64,000 bases of DNA from an uncultured Paracoccaceae bacterium (GTDB lineage: Bacteria > Pseudomonadota > Alphaproteobacteria > Rhodobacterales > Rhodobacteraceae): contig CANMPD010000008.1 of assembly GCA_947499635.1 (NCBI GenBank), positions 62,001-126,000 on the forward strand, written 5' to 3'. This document shows, piece after piece, positions 1 to 9,305 of the stretch (position 1 is the first letter of the stretch; each line of letters begins with the position of its first letter). Under the pieces are notes generated by a model that saw only the letters and a list, made by a program, of their open reading frames with translations, ran no database searches and was not told the DNA's origin. Made by a program: the position numbers and the translations under genes.

Positions 1-587
1 TCGGTACCATAGGGATGATCCCCAAAGGTTTCCGCCGCGAATTCTAACCCGGCAATGGTGTCAGGGTTTTTCGCATCCGCGCCAAGCCCAACAAGAACTT
101 GCGCACGCACACGGTCAAGCGCGTCTTGGTCAAAGCGTGGTTCCATGATGGTCTGGCGCAGCAGTGTCAGCGCTTCTTCGCGGTTTTCGGTCAGCATCTG
201 CGCTGAAATTGATACGGTGTCTTTGCCTGTATCATAGGAAAACCCTGCCGCCAGCTCTTCGAGGGCGCGACTATAGTCTTGTGCTTGTAACTCCCCTGCC
301 CCTTCCTCAAGAAGGCCCGACATCAGGTAGATTGCACCGCGCTTGCCCTCGGCGTCCAGCGAAGTGCCGCCGCGAAAGCGCAACTCAAGCGCGGTAAAGG
401 GGATGGAATGATCTTCGACCAGCCATGCGGTAATGCCACCAGGAGAGGTGACCTCTTGGATATCAATCTCTGCACGTACCGCGGTGGCGGCAAAGGCGGT
501 TGTTATTGTGATCAAAACAGCGCCGCAGAATTTGGCAAGAACGCTGGACCGCAGAGTTCGGCGAGATGTTAATGTGAGAACAGACAT
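1..587 (-). CDS. M16-family peptidase paralogue without the zinc motif (partial, C-terminus outside window)
   Basis: Secreted or periplasmic protein of the pitrilysin/insulinase (M16) family; about 195 N-terminal residues lie in the window and the rest continues past base 1. Residues 1-40 form a signal peptide with a hydrophobic stretch ending near AVRAEID. The body then follows the M16 fold (LRFRGGTSLDAEGKRG, later ALDRVRAQV). Where active members carry HxxEH this copy reads YLMSGLLEEG, so the zinc ligands are absent. In bacterial M16 pairs the inactive subunit normally partners an active one. Its ATG overlaps the stop of the upstream M16 gene (TAATG), which implies translational coupling and a heteromeric product. 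The precise substrate is unknown. Confidence 0.85.
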   Translation of the reverse strand, partial: MSVLTLTSRRTLRSSVLAKFCGAVLITITTAFAATAVRAEIDIQEVTSPGGITAWLVEDHSIPFTALELRFRGGTSLDAEGKRGAIYLMSGLLEEGAGELQAQDYSRALEELAAGFSYDTGKDTVSISAQMLTENREEALTLLRQTIMEPRFDQDALDRVRAQVLVGLGADAKNPDTIAGLEFAAETFGDHPYGT

Positions 588-2014
588 TAGTTTTCTCCCT
601 CTTGCTCGGGACGCATCAGGTAGCCGGTGACCGAAGCCTCGGGGCGCAGCACTTTTTTGGCGATGGCAATGATCTCGTCCTCGGTGATGGATTGCAACAC
701 GCGCGGCCAGTCTTCGACATCTTGAACCGTCAAGCCAGAGGCCAATGCGCGGCCATAGCGATTGGCAATACGATCCACATCGTCGCGTTCATAGATTTCA
801 GACGCGCGCAATTGCAGCTTAATCCGTTCCAATTGCTCCGAATCGACGCCATCAGCCAAGAATGTTTCAAACGTCCGATCCAACGCGGCTTCTGCCTCTT
901 CAAGAGAGACACCCTGTGCGGGAACGATCACCAGACCAAAGGTGGTTTGGTCCAGCGAGACGCCGGAATAAAATGCACCGGTATAGACGGCGAGTTGTTC
1001 GTCAAATTGCAAAGCATTGGCCAGATAGGACGTGTTTCCACCGCCCAAAAGCTGGGACAACAGGAACAGGGCGGCGGCCTCGGCCTGCTCGCCGCTGTTG
1101 CGCTCGGGGGCGAGATAGGTGCGCTGGACATAAGGCTGCGCCACGCGACTGTCTGTATAGGTCAGCCGCCGCGGCGCGATTTGCGGTGGTTCCTGACTGC
1201 GAAAGCGTTCTGCTGGCAGGTCTGGATTGGCAGGGATCACACCGTAATAGGTTTCCGCCAAATCGCGCACCTCTTGGGTGGTCACATCGCCTGAAACCAC
1301 AAGGATCGCGTTATTGGGCGCATAGTTCAGCGCATAAAACGACAAGGCATCCTCGCGCGACAGCTCTTCCATTTCGTGACGCCAACCGATGACAGGCTGA
1401 CCATAACGATGGTTCAGAAACTGCGTCACACGCATTTGTTCGCCAAACAATGCGCGGGGATCGCTGTCGGTGCGCTGGTTGCGCTCCTCTAGGATCACCT
1501 CGCGTTCGGTTCTGATGTCGTCTTCGCTGAGACGCAAATTGCGCATACGGTCGCTTTCCATCTGCATCATCAACTCAAGCCGATCAGAGGCGACGCGTTG
1601 GAAATAGGCCGTGTAGTCATAGCTGGTAAAGGCGTTGTCCCGCCCGCCATTGCGCGCCACAATTGCCGAAAGTTCCCCTGGTGCAAGGGTATCCGTGCCT
1701 TTGAACAAGAGATGTTCAAGAAAATGCGCCACCCCAGATTCACCCGGTGGTTCATCTGCGGACCCGGCGCGATACCAAACCATTTGCTGCACCACTGGCG
1801 CGCGGTGGTCTTCGATCACCACAACCTGCATGCCATTGTCTAGGGTGAACGACTGTACCAAATCTTGCGATGCCGTTTTCGCGGCGGGCGCCACTGGCGC
1901 GGCCTCTTGAGCAAGAGCGGGAAGGCTGACTGTCGCCATCATCGGGACTGCAAATATAGCAGTCGTCGCCATAAACTGGCGTAAAACGCTGGGGAGAGAG
2001 ATCCGTAGGATCAT
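587..2014 (-). CDS. M16-family zinc metallopeptidase, active subunit
   Basis: Periplasmic processing peptidase of 475 aa. The inverted zinc motif is visible as HFLEHLLFKGTD (HxxEH), followed downstream by the third-ligand region REVILEERNQR, so this copy should be catalytic. A signal peptide ends near LPALAQE. A longer frame runs upstream to 2080, but the ATG at 2014 is preceded by a strong AGGAGG seven bases away and starts directly at the signal peptide (MILRISLPSV), so it is preferred. It lies downstream of the DUF3035 lipoprotein gene after a 185-base gap and overlaps the next M16 gene by TAATG. The pair probably makes an active/inactive heterodimer; the substrate is not known. Confidence 0.9.
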   Translation of the reverse strand: MILRISLPSVLRQFMATTAIFAVPMMATVSLPALAQEAAPVAPAAKTASQDLVQSFTLDNGMQVVVIEDHRAPVVQQMVWYRAGSADEPPGESGVAHFLEHLLFKGTDTLAPGELSAIVARNGGRDNAFTSYDYTAYFQRVASDRLELMMQMESDRMRNLRLSEDDIRTEREVILEERNQRTDSDPRALFGEQMRVTQFLNHRYGQPVIGWRHEMEELSREDALSFYALNYAPNNAILVVSGDVTTQEVRDLAETYYGVIPANPDLPAERFRSQEPPQIAPRRLTYTDSRVAQPYVQRTYLAPERNSGEQAEAAALFLLSQLLGGGNTSYLANALQFDEQLAVYTGAFYSGVSLDQTTFGLVIVPAQGVSLEEAEAALDRTFETFLADGVDSEQLERIKLQLRASEIYERDDVDRIANRYGRALASGLTVQDVEDWPRVLQSITEDEIIAIAKKVLRPEASVTGYLMRPEQEGEN

Positions 2015-2199
2015 CAAATGACCTCCTGATAGAACCGGTGCAGCAGCGGCTTTCGACAGAAGGTCGAAGCCACCCCACATCGGGGCATGTATTGACGCAC
2101 TTGTTACGGGAGACGCTTATCTACCCGCTAAAGCCTGTTTATTACATGACAAGCAAATGGCCCAGCGACAAGCACCAGTATCAAGAAAGTGACAGCTTA

Positions 2200-2700
2200 T
2201 TATTTGTCAAACGGCGCATTGGGGGTTGGGATACCCGCATTTTGAAAGACGATAGCCGCCTCTTCTGCGTCAAGCGTTTGTTTTTCATAGATTTCTGCGT
2301 ATTTGTCCGTTGGAAACAACTTAAGGTTGATAAGAAACGCATTGCGTTTACGCAGTTTTTCGTCTTCTTCGCTCAGCTCTTGGCGAATGTCGCCTTGGAC
2401 ACCATAGCGATTGGTCGCTGTCAAAAGCGCGCTGTCCCCGCTGGAACCCGCCGCAGCCGCGTTTCCACCAAGGGCCGCGATTGCTTCGGCTTGCGGGTCA
2501 CGGTCTGTAAGGTTGCTCCCGCCGGGTGTCGGGCTGGGCAATGTCGTGTAATCGGCCGGGTCTTCCAGCGCACCGGCTGGCAGGAGCAAGAATTCGTCCG
2601 GCGCGTTTTTACGCTCTTCGAACAGGCGCAATTCTGATTTGCCACAGCCTGTCAAAGCTGCCGCAACGCATAAACCAGTGATTACCAACGAAGCCCGCAT
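2200..2700 (-). CDS. DUF3035-type lipoprotein (possible BamF-like subunit)
   Basis: Small lipoprotein of 166 aa. Residues 1-19 are a lipoprotein signal with the lipobox LTGC, so the mature protein starts at Cys19 and is probably in the outer membrane. The segment ERKNAPDEFLLLPAGALEDP resembles the DUF3035 family of alphaproteobacteria, members of which have been linked to the beta-barrel assembly machine as BamF. I recognise the family from sequence style and from its place after lspA, not from a search. The C-terminal half is charged, with a predicted helix rich in E and K. LspA, encoded just upstream, would process this lipoprotein. Confidence 0.7.
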   Translation of the reverse strand: MRASLVITGLCVAAALTGCGKSELRLFEERKNAPDEFLLLPAGALEDPADYTTLPSPTPGGSNLTDRDPQAEAIAALGGNAAAAGSSGDSALLTATNRYGVQGDIRQELSEEDEKLRKRNAFLINLKLFPTDKYAEIYEKQTLDAEEAAIVFQNAGIPTPNAPFDK

Positions 2701-2751
2701 CGGGTTCCTCCTGCAAAGTTCGCCTTGACCTAGCGTGTTTCTCCGCAGAGG

Positions 2752-3228
2752 TCACGCAGGGTTTTTCACGCGGCCATCAAAAAAGATCAATCCCGCCGCC
2801 CCAGCAAAGATAAACACATCCGCGACATTAAACACAAATGGATTGTGAAAACCACAGCAAGACATGTTCAAGAAATCAAGCACATATCCATACAGGGCCC
2901 GATCCACAACATTGCCCAACGCACCGCCAATCACACAGCCAGCACTGATCTGCATAGCAAGATTTTGCCGATGGTGACGTACGGCCCAAATACAAATGGC
3001 TGCACTGATCACAAGCGACACGGCAACAAGCACCCAACGTCCGGTGTCAGCATCACCATCAAAGAGGCCAAAGTTGATGCCCGTATTCTCGCCGTAACGG
3101 AAATTAAGCACCGGTGGCAACACATCAATATGGAGGCGTGTAACAAGATCGAGGCCGAAGACGACCCCGATTTTGCTGGCTTGGTCCAGCAGCAGCGAAA
3201 TCGCTGCTGCTATCAACAAAGGGTACAT
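2752..3228 (-). CDS. lspA: lipoprotein signal peptidase (signal peptidase II)
   Basis: Inner-membrane aspartic peptidase that cleaves the signal peptide of diacylglyceryl-modified prolipoproteins. It has 158 aa, the usual size. Signature elements: LLLDQASK near residue 15, NFRYGENTGINFG in the periplasmic loop, GALGNVVDR with catalytic Asp109, and FNVADVFIF with catalytic Asp137. Four hydrophobic segments are visible, at about 3-25, 65-82, 94-115 and 133-150. The gene lies 15 bases after purH and 51 bases before the DUF3035 lipoprotein gene on the same strand. Confidence 0.96.
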   Translation of the reverse strand: MYPLLIAAAISLLLDQASKIGVVFGLDLVTRLHIDVLPPVLNFRYGENTGINFGLFDGDADTGRWVLVAVSLVISAAICIWAVRHHRQNLAMQISAGCVIGGALGNVVDRALYGYVLDFLNMSCCGFHNPFVFNVADVFIFAGAAGLIFFDGRVKNPA

Positions 3229-3243
3229 TGCCCGCGCCTTTAT

Positions 3244-4833
3244 TTAGTGACGGAAGTGGCGCATGCCAGTGAAGACCATGGCAAGGCCAGCTTCATTTGC
3301 AGCTTTGATCACCTCGTCATCGCGCATGGAACCACCCGGCTGGATCACACATGTCGCCCCATTCGAGGCCGCTTCCATCAGGCCATCCGCAAAAGGGAAA
3401 AACGCATCAGAGGCCACGGCGGACCCTTGGGCCAGGCTTTCGTCAAGCTCCAGAACCTCTGCCATACGTTGCGCTTTGACGCCAGCAATAGTGGCAGAGT
3501 CAACGCGGCTCATTTGGCCCGCGCCCACACCTACAGTTTGGGTGTCTTTGACATAAACAATGGCGTTGGATTTGACGTGTTTGGCAATTTTCCATGCAAA
3601 CAACAGGTCCGCCATCTGTGCCTCGGTTGGGGCTTTTTCAGTGACAACCTTCAAATCGTCCATCGCGCGGTGACCCACGTCTTTGTCCTGTACCAGCATC
3701 CCGCCAGACACCTGACGCGTGGTCATGCCGGTGTCTTTGGGGTTGGGTAGACCGTCAGTGATCAACAGACGCAGGTTTTTCTTGCCGGCAAAGATCTCTT
3801 TTGCCTCATCAGAGGCACCGGGGGCGATTACAACTTCGGTAAAGATCTGGGTGATCTCCTGCGCAGTCGCCGCGTCCAGTGGTTGGTTCAGTGCCACAAT
3901 GCCACCAAAAGCAGAGGTGCGGTCGCAATCAAATGCTTTTGAGTATGCCTCGACCAAGGTTGCACCCTTGGCAACGCCACATGGGTTTGCGTGTTTGATA
4001 ATCGCCACAGCAGGGCCATCGGCTGGGTCAAATTCAGACACCAGCTCAAACGCGGCATCCGTGTCGTTGATGTTGTTATAGGACAGTTCTTTGCCCTGAA
4101 TTTGCGTCGCAGTGGCCACGCCTGCACGGTCAGAGCCATCCAGATAGAAAGCCGCGTCTTGGTGTGGGTTTTCACCATAGCGCAGGGTTTGCGCCAACTG
4201 GCCCGCAACGGCGCGACGACGCGGAGCTTGCAACGCCAGCGCGCCCGCCATCCAGTTGGACACGGCCGCATCATAGGCCGCCGTACGGGCATAGGCGTTT
4301 TGCGCCAACCACTGGCGGAAGCCATATGTGGTTTGACCATCGTTTTTATCCAACTCAGCCAGCAACGCGTCATAGTCTTCGACGTCCACAACCACATTCA
4401 CAAACGAATGATTCTTGGCTGCAGCGCGGATCATTGCAGGGCCACCAATGTCGATATTTTCGATCATTTCGTCATAAGCCGCACCACGTTTCAGGGCCGC
4501 CTCGAATGGATATAGGTTCACCACCAACAGATCGATGGCGCCAATGCCGTGTTCATCCATCGCCGCAACATGGGTGTCGTTGTCGCGCAGCGCCAGCAGA
4601 CCGCCATGAACCATCGGGTGCAGGGTTTTCACGCGGCCATCCATCATTTCCGGAAAGCCTGTGACCTCAGACACGTCTTTGACTGTCAGACCTGCCTCGC
4701 GCAGGGTTTTGGCGCTGCCGCCAGTCGAGAGAAGCTCAACACCGCGCGCGGCGAGGGCTTTGCCCAGATCAATCAGGCCCGTTTTGTCTGAAACAGACAA
4801 TAAGGCGCGGCGGACAGGGTGGAGATCGGTCAT
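3244..4833 (-). CDS. purH: bifunctional AICAR transformylase / IMP cyclohydrolase
   Basis: Catalyses the last two steps of purine synthesis: formylation of AICAR with 10-formyl-THF and ring closure to IMP; cytosolic. The 529 aa match the normal length. The N-terminal cyclohydrolase domain begins [13 protein letters not shown] with the [10 protein letters not shown] loop. The transformylase part shows LRYGENPHQ, the KSNAIVYV segment, [10 protein letters not shown] and the DAFFPFADG block, and the protein ends TGMRHFRH. A frame extends 11 codons upstream to 4866, but the ATG at 4833 gives the expected N-terminus ([12 protein letters not shown]) and follows AAGGGA. It lies 39 bases after the heparinase-like gene. 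Confidence 0.97.
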   Translation of the reverse strand: MTDLHPVRRALLSVSDKTGLIDLGKALAARGVELLSTGGSAKTLREAGLTVKDVSEVTGFPEMMDGRVKTLHPMVHGGLLALRDNDTHVAAMDEHGIGAIDLLVVNLYPFEAALKRGAAYDEMIENIDIGGPAMIRAAAKNHSFVNVVVDVEDYDALLAELDKNDGQTTYGFRQWLAQNAYARTAAYDAAVSNWMAGALALQAPRRRAVAGQLAQTLRYGENPHQDAAFYLDGSDRAGVATATQIQGKELSYNNINDTDAAFELVSEFDPADGPAVAIIKHANPCGVAKGATLVEAYSKAFDCDRTSAFGGIVALNQPLDAATAQEITQIFTEVVIAPGASDEAKEIFAGKKNLRLLITDGLPNPKDTGMTTRQVSGGMLVQDKDVGHRAMDDLKVVTEKAPTEAQMADLLFAWKIAKHVKSNAIVYVKDTQTVGVGAGQMSRVDSATIAGVKAQRMAEVLELDESLAQGSAVASDAFFPFADGLMEAASNGATCVIQPGGSMRDDEVIKAANEAGLAMVFTGMRHFRH

Positions 4834-4872
4834 CAAAGTGGTCCCTTGCTTAAGCCTGTGAGTCACGCAGGC

Positions 4873-6627
4873 TCAGTCATCATCATAAACGTCGGGCTCG
4901 TCCCGGTTCATATCACGAACCGCAACGGCGGTGTCTTTGGCTTTTGCAAATGTCCAGCGTACTTGGGTGGCATGTTGGAGCGCCCGCCCAGACAGAACAA
5001 TCTGCAGTGAGGAGCGCGGCTTTAGGCGGTTTCGCTCGAGGTACACGCTGGGCTCAAGTTTCAGGTCAAGCTGCCCATCGTGGCGAAAAATCCATATTTC
5101 CCCGCTCTTGAGCGCCATGGATACTGCTGCGCCGCCTAAGTCAAGGGCTGCGTCCACATCCGGGTGCAAATGAAAGCGCAAATTGTAGGAAAGTCCCTGC
5201 AAGGCATTGCTGTCTACGGCCCGGTCGAATCGCAGCTTGGCGGCGGAATCCAAACAAAGCAACATGTCTTCACCCGTCAGGGATCGCCCGTCCGTGGCCA
5301 ATCCAAGCGCCCGTGCATAGGTCAGCCCATACCTGCGACTATACCCATCATGCGCCCCTTGATAGGCGAGACTGTCAACGGTTTCTTGACGCTCTAAGCG
5401 CACGTCTTCTGGCGCATTTGACAGGAATTCGTAACCGGTGTGTTTCTGCGCTTTTGTAAGATGCGCGCTGGACTGACCTTCGAGACAAAGCACCGAATGC
5501 GACGGGGTGGCGCGCCCTGCGCGGCGCCATTCCTGCCCGAATTGCTCGCCTGATCCACAGTTGACCACCAGTGGCCTGCGACCCGACGTCAGCTCAAACC
5601 CTAAAGTAGAGGCATGCCCATTCACCGATGCCGCCCCCACAGGTGGCGGCGCCGCATCAAAAAGAACAGAGGTTCGACGTGCGGCCATCCGCACAAACCC
5701 CATCGCAGGCCCATCTGGCAGACGTGCGGGCACATGGCTGGCTGCAAGGGCATGATCTAGCCAGCCATCCTGTCCACGACCACCGCCATGAAACCGCGCA
5801 AGACTGCCATCACTGTGGCGCAGCGCCCGCAGGGTTGGTGCAATGCGTTCTATTGCCGCCTGATGCGCTGGTGACACAGAGCGGCCGGCCTCGTTCAGCG
5901 CTGTAGCGGCCCAGATCAACAGGGTAAAAACGTCTAACAATTCTTCGGGGTTGCGCGTCGGCAAACCGCCTTGGTCGTCTATCTGTTGGTTACATTCCTC
6001 AGCCAGAGCCTGCACCGCCGGATCCGCCATGGCTTCACAGCCTTTGAGGGCCAAACCCGCATAGATCAGCCCTGTGAGTGCCTCGAATCGCGACAAGCCC
6101 GGTGTCGCCCCGCGCCAGCGTTGTGAGAGGAACCATGTCTGCTGTGAGAGAGATTTATAAAAGGCATCCGATTGCGCCTTGTCGGTCCCGCTCAAAAGAA
6201 ACAACGCGTGATTGATCCAACGGATCAGTCGTCGCCCTGTCACATCAGGCGACCAAATCGGCCCGCCGCCGCGCCCGTCGCTGTAGGTATCAATCCACCC
6301 CCACACCCAGTGCTGTGCCTTTTGGCGTGCGGCCATATCTCCGACAGCAGCCAGATCATCCAGCCATGTGCATCCCTGACGTTCAGCCTCAAAGGCCAAA
6401 TCAGGGGCCTCGACATCCCACAGGGCCGTTGTTTTGCTTTCCACCAGGTAGCCTGCAAACAGCAGATTACCGGCAACCAGCTGACGCCCACGCGCCATAC
6501 TGCCAATCGTACGGGGCTCGGGCTGCGACACAAATCCTGTGGCAGCGGGAACTTTGCGCGACTTGTGCGCATAGTAGCGATTTTTTAGACGAGTCCATCG
6601 ACTCGCCACGCGATCGTATCGGGACAT
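4873..6627 (-). CDS. heparinase II/III family protein
   Basis: Protein of 584 aa of the heparinase II/III family, polysaccharide-lyase-like. An N-terminal alpha-helical toroid-like region (about 60-300) is followed by a beta-rich domain beginning near NGHASTLGFELTSGRRPLVV, the family hallmark, with the GSGEQFGQEWRRAGRATPSH segment behind it. No signal peptide is evident; the N-terminus is basic (MSRYDRVASRWTRLKNRYYA). The position between rsmB and purH is, from memory, conserved in the Rhodobacteraceae, which suggests a cell-envelope role rather than a scavenging lyase. Substrate unknown. The gap of 137 bases to rsmB could hold a promoter. Confidence 0.85.
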   Translation of the reverse strand: MSRYDRVASRWTRLKNRYYAHKSRKVPAATGFVSQPEPRTIGSMARGRQLVAGNLLFAGYLVESKTTALWDVEAPDLAFEAERQGCTWLDDLAAVGDMAARQKAQHWVWGWIDTYSDGRGGGPIWSPDVTGRRLIRWINHALFLLSGTDKAQSDAFYKSLSQQTWFLSQRWRGATPGLSRFEALTGLIYAGLALKGCEAMADPAVQALAEECNQQIDDQGGLPTRNPEELLDVFTLLIWAATALNEAGRSVSPAHQAAIERIAPTLRALRHSDGSLARFHGGGRGQDGWLDHALAASHVPARLPDGPAMGFVRMAARRTSVLFDAAPPPVGAASVNGHASTLGFELTSGRRPLVVNCGSGEQFGQEWRRAGRATPSHSVLCLEGQSSAHLTKAQKHTGYEFLSNAPEDVRLERQETVDSLAYQGAHDGYSRRYGLTYARALGLATDGRSLTGEDMLLCLDSAAKLRFDRAVDSNALQGLSYNLRFHLHPDVDAALDLGGAAVSMALKSGEIWIFRHDGQLDLKLEPSVYLERNRLKPRSSLQIVLSGRALQHATQVRWTFAKAKDTAVAVRDMNRDEPDVYDDD

Positions 6628-6764
6628 GCCCTTGCCTCACATGAAGCGCGTCCTGATACCAGAGAAGATCACGCCCAAATCGTTAACTCCTGTGGCAACT
6701 GCGGCAGTTTCGCACCGATTTCACAAGATTACCTCGCAAATTCGGTATCCATGTGGCTGGCCGG

Positions 6765-8057
6765 TTACTTTTGCTTGCACAACTCCGCCATGTAAAATCC
6801 ATCCATACCGCCCCGGTCAGCCCAAAAATCAGGCCGCAGACGCAGCCCCCCTTCCTCGGTGATCCAATCGGGCTCCAGCCCTTTGAGGGCGTTCAGGCCT
6901 GTGCCAATTGTCATGTCGGGGAACATTTCTAGCGCATCTTCGACCTGACACTCGCCTTCATCCGGCAGCAGTGAGCAGGTGCAATAAACCAATCGCCCGC
7001 CGGGTTTGACCAGCGACCAAGCATGCGCCAACATTTGGGCCTGAAGCTCAATCAATTCACCAAAGGCCGCGCCATCTTTGGCGTGAGGTAAATCCGGGTG
7101 ACGGCGAATCGTTCCAGTGGCGGAACAAGGCGCATCCAACAGGACCGCGTCAAACTGGCCTGCGACCTCAAGCGCATCACTCTGTATCAGCGTGGCCGAC
7201 AGCCCCGTCCGGGCCAGGTTTTCCCGCAACCGCGCAAGCCGTTTTTCCGAGACATCAACCGCCGTGACATCCGCGCCAGCTGCGGCCAATTGCATGGTCT
7301 TGCCCCCTGGCGCGGCGCATAGGTCCAGCACGGCCTCGCCCGCCTGTGCGTTGACCAGCAGCGCGGGAATTGCAGCGGCGGCATCTTGCACCCACCAGTC
7401 ACCGGCTGCATATCCAGCCAAGGTCGACACCTGACCGGCATCGCGCAGGCGAAAACTGCCCGACGGCAGCCAATCGCCGTCTAAACCAGACAGATCTGCA
7501 CCGGGTTTGGGCGTCAAATCCAACGGTGCCCCTGCATAATGCGCCGCCTCAATCGCGTGCATTGCCTCGTTCCCCCAGGCCTGTTGCAGGGGCGCGCGCA
7601 ACCATTTGGGCAAGCGTGGCGTGCGCAGTTTGGCCCATTCTGTTGGACCGTCGGCAGCCACCTTGCGCAAGACCGCATTGACCAACCCCTTCAGCTGGCC
7701 ATGACGGCGGTGTCGCCCTACCAGCGTCACCACATCATTGACCACGCCATGGGCTGCACCGCCATCGCACAGCTCGACCGTGCCTAGACGCAATGCATTG
7801 CGCACGTGCAGCGCGGGGGCCTTACGCAAATGTTTGGCAAGGATCTTATCCACGCGCTCCAACGACCGCAGCACCGACAGAGCCAACCGTTGCGCACGGG
7901 CGCGATCTTCGGCGTTCAGGCGCTCTAACACCGGCCCCGCAATCTCTGACATCAACCGCCCGTCGCCGAGAATCTTGTCCAAAAGCGCAACAGCCGCGCG
8001 ACGGGCATTGGTGGCATTCGCGACAGGGGTAACTGGGGCGACTGGGGTGTCAGACAT
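6765..8057 (-). CDS. rsmB: 16S rRNA m5C967 methyltransferase RsmB family
   Basis: SAM-dependent RNA cytosine-C5 methyltransferase of 430 aa. An N-terminal NusB-like helical domain (about 15-150) is followed by the NOL1/NOP2/Sun catalytic domain: the SAM loop DLCAAPGGKTMQLA, motif IV DAPCSATGTIRRHPDL with its conserved PC, and motif VI YCTCSLLPDEGE with the catalytic TC. The open frame continues upstream to 8258, but that part would cross the divergent promoter of the DUF1674 gene. The ATG at 8057 (MSDTPVAPVTP) gives a normal length although its ribosome site is weak. It is the first gene of the minus-strand block that runs to base 1. Confidence 0.93.
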   Translation of the reverse strand: MSDTPVAPVTPVANATNARRAAVALLDKILGDGRLMSEIAGPVLERLNAEDRARAQRLALSVLRSLERVDKILAKHLRKAPALHVRNALRLGTVELCDGGAAHGVVNDVVTLVGRHRRHGQLKGLVNAVLRKVAADGPTEWAKLRTPRLPKWLRAPLQQAWGNEAMHAIEAAHYAGAPLDLTPKPGADLSGLDGDWLPSGSFRLRDAGQVSTLAGYAAGDWWVQDAAAAIPALLVNAQAGEAVLDLCAAPGGKTMQLAAAGADVTAVDVSEKRLARLRENLARTGLSATLIQSDALEVAGQFDAVLLDAPCSATGTIRRHPDLPHAKDGAAFGELIELQAQMLAHAWSLVKPGGRLVYCTCSLLPDEGECQVEDALEMFPDMTIGTGLNALKGLEPDWITEEGGLRLRPDFWADRGGMDGFYMAELCKQK

Positions 8058-8082
8058 GAAAGGGGACTCGCTTACTTGGAAA

Positions 8083-8122
8083 TATTGTCCATTTCGGACC
8101 AGGTTTATTGTCCATTTCGGAC
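8083..8122. promoter_or_regulatory. tandem 17-bp direct repeat, each with a GTCC-N5-GGAC dyad
   Basis: The 17-mer TATTGTCCATTTCGGAC occurs exactly twice, at 8083-8099 and 8106-8122, with a period of 23 bases. Each copy contains the inverted repeat GTCC-ATTTC-GGAC. The pair lies between the divergent starts of rsmB (8057) and the DUF1674 gene (8164), an arrangement typical of a two-site operator. The cognate regulator cannot be named from sequence. Confidence 0.6.
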
Positions 8123-8163
8123 TGGGTGCGTATATCATAGCCCAAAGATAAAGGAACCCGTTC

Positions 8164-8367
8164 ATGTCTGATACCAGCCACAACGTCCCTGCAGAGGTCT
8201 CAACAGATCTCCCCCCTGCCGCCCAGCGCGCCCTGCAAGAGGCCGAAGCCCGCCGCAAAGCCGCCGCAGATACAGCCGATGCCCCTGTTGAATTGGGCGG
8301 TCGCGACGGCCCCGACCCGGCCCGCTATGGCGACTGGGAGAAAAAAGGCATCGCGATAGACTTCTAA
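8164..8367 (+). CDS. DUF1674 / SdhAF4-family protein (succinate dehydrogenase assembly factor 4-like)
   Basis: Small cytosolic protein of 67 aa. The C-terminus GGRDGPDPARYGDWEKKG followed by IAIDF is the hallmark of DUF1674, the bacterial counterpart of mitochondrial SDHAF4, which binds flavinylated SdhA during assembly of succinate dehydrogenase. The N-terminal half is low-complexity and Ala/Glu-rich. The start is supported by AAAGGAA about six bases upstream. The gene is divergent from rsmB across the repeated operator-like element and converges on dapB. Identity is strong from the C-terminal motif; the biochemical role is inferred from the eukaryotic homologue. Confidence 0.88.
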   Translation: MSDTSHNVPAEVSTDLPPAAQRALQEAEARRKAAADTADAPVELGGRDGPDPARYGDWEKKGIAIDF

Positions 8368-8390
8368 AGCGACCCGTGTTCTGGCTGGTT

Positions 8391-9215
8391 TTATAAACCC
8401 AGCACATCCAGCATATCATATGCACCGGCTGCTTTCCCCTGTCCCCAAAGCGCAGCTTTGATGGCGCCGCGGGCAAAGATCGCACGATCGGTGGCTAAGT
8501 GTCGCAGGACGATGCGTTCGCCTTGGGCAGCAAAGAGCACATCGTGTTCGCCCACGATATCGCCGCCACGGACTGCGTGAAAACCGATATGACCCCGTTT
8601 ACGTGCCCCAGTGATACCGTCGCGGGCCCGATCCGAGACCGCGTCCAACGCAACCCCACGTCCTTCAGCGGCGGCTTCGCCCAACATCAACGCCGTCCCC
8701 GAGGGCGCATCCACCTTGTGATGATGATGGCTTTCGATGATTTCGATGTCAAAATCCTCATCCAATGCAGCCGCCACTTTTTTCGTGAGCTGCACCAACA
8801 AATTCACACCAAGCGACATATTGCCCGCGCGCACAATCGGGGTCTTCGCGGCCGCGGGGGAAAGTTGTGCAATTTCGTCGTCGCTCATACCCGTGGTGCC
8901 AATCACATGGACGATGCCCGCCTCTGCTGCCAACTGCGAAAAGGCAATCGTCGCCTGCGGCGCCGTAAAATCAATCACCGCATCTGCGGCGGCAAACGCT
9001 GCGGCAGCATCGTCTGTAACAGTAACGCCAATCGCCGCGCCGCCCATCGCGGTGCCGATATCCTGACCGATAGCTGCGTTTCCAGACCGCTCGACTGCGC
9101 CCGCAAGGCGAGCGTTGTCGTTTTCCATCACAGTCTTACACAACATCTGCCCCATACGGCCCATTGCGCCAACGATGACGATACCTGGTTTTTGCGATCC
9201 TGATTGCTCGGCCAT
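8391..9215 (-). CDS. dapB: 4-hydroxy-tetrahydrodipicolinate reductase
   Basis: NAD(P)H-dependent reductase of the diaminopimelate/lysine pathway, cytosolic; 274 aa. The N-terminal Rossmann loop [14 protein letters not shown] and the active-site block [16 protein letters not shown], with catalytic His and Lys, are both present. The C-terminal segment [15 protein letters not shown] is typical of the family. The start at 9215 is supported by AAGGACAGG upstream. Transcription is divergent from rbfA, with 90 bases between the two starts. Confidence 0.97.
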   Translation of the reverse strand: MAEQSGSQKPGIVIVGAMGRMGQMLCKTVMENDNARLAGAVERSGNAAIGQDIGTAMGGAAIGVTVTDDAAAAFAAADAVIDFTAPQATIAFSQLAAEAGIVHVIGTTGMSDDEIAQLSPAAAKTPIVRAGNMSLGVNLLVQLTKKVAAALDEDFDIEIIESHHHHKVDAPSGTALMLGEAAAEGRGVALDAVSDRARDGITGARKRGHIGFHAVRGGDIVGEHDVLFAAQGERIVLRHLATDRAIFARGAIKAALWGQGKAAGAYDMLDVLGL

Positions 9216-9305
9216 GATCCTGTCCTTTTGCTAAATCCTGCAGTTTGTCTCCTACAGTGGTCTTGTCCGCTTGGCAAAGGGCAGCTTTGAGCGTAAATCG
9301 GATAT

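Noticed and set aside
602-1294. A 230-aa open frame on the plus strand
   Set aside because: It is antisense to the active M16 peptidase gene, which has full motifs and a strong ribosome site.
2845-3750. A 301-aa open frame on the plus strand
   Set aside because: It is antisense to lspA and purH, both of which have complete active-site motifs; its own translation is rich in His, Thr and Cys with no recognisable family.
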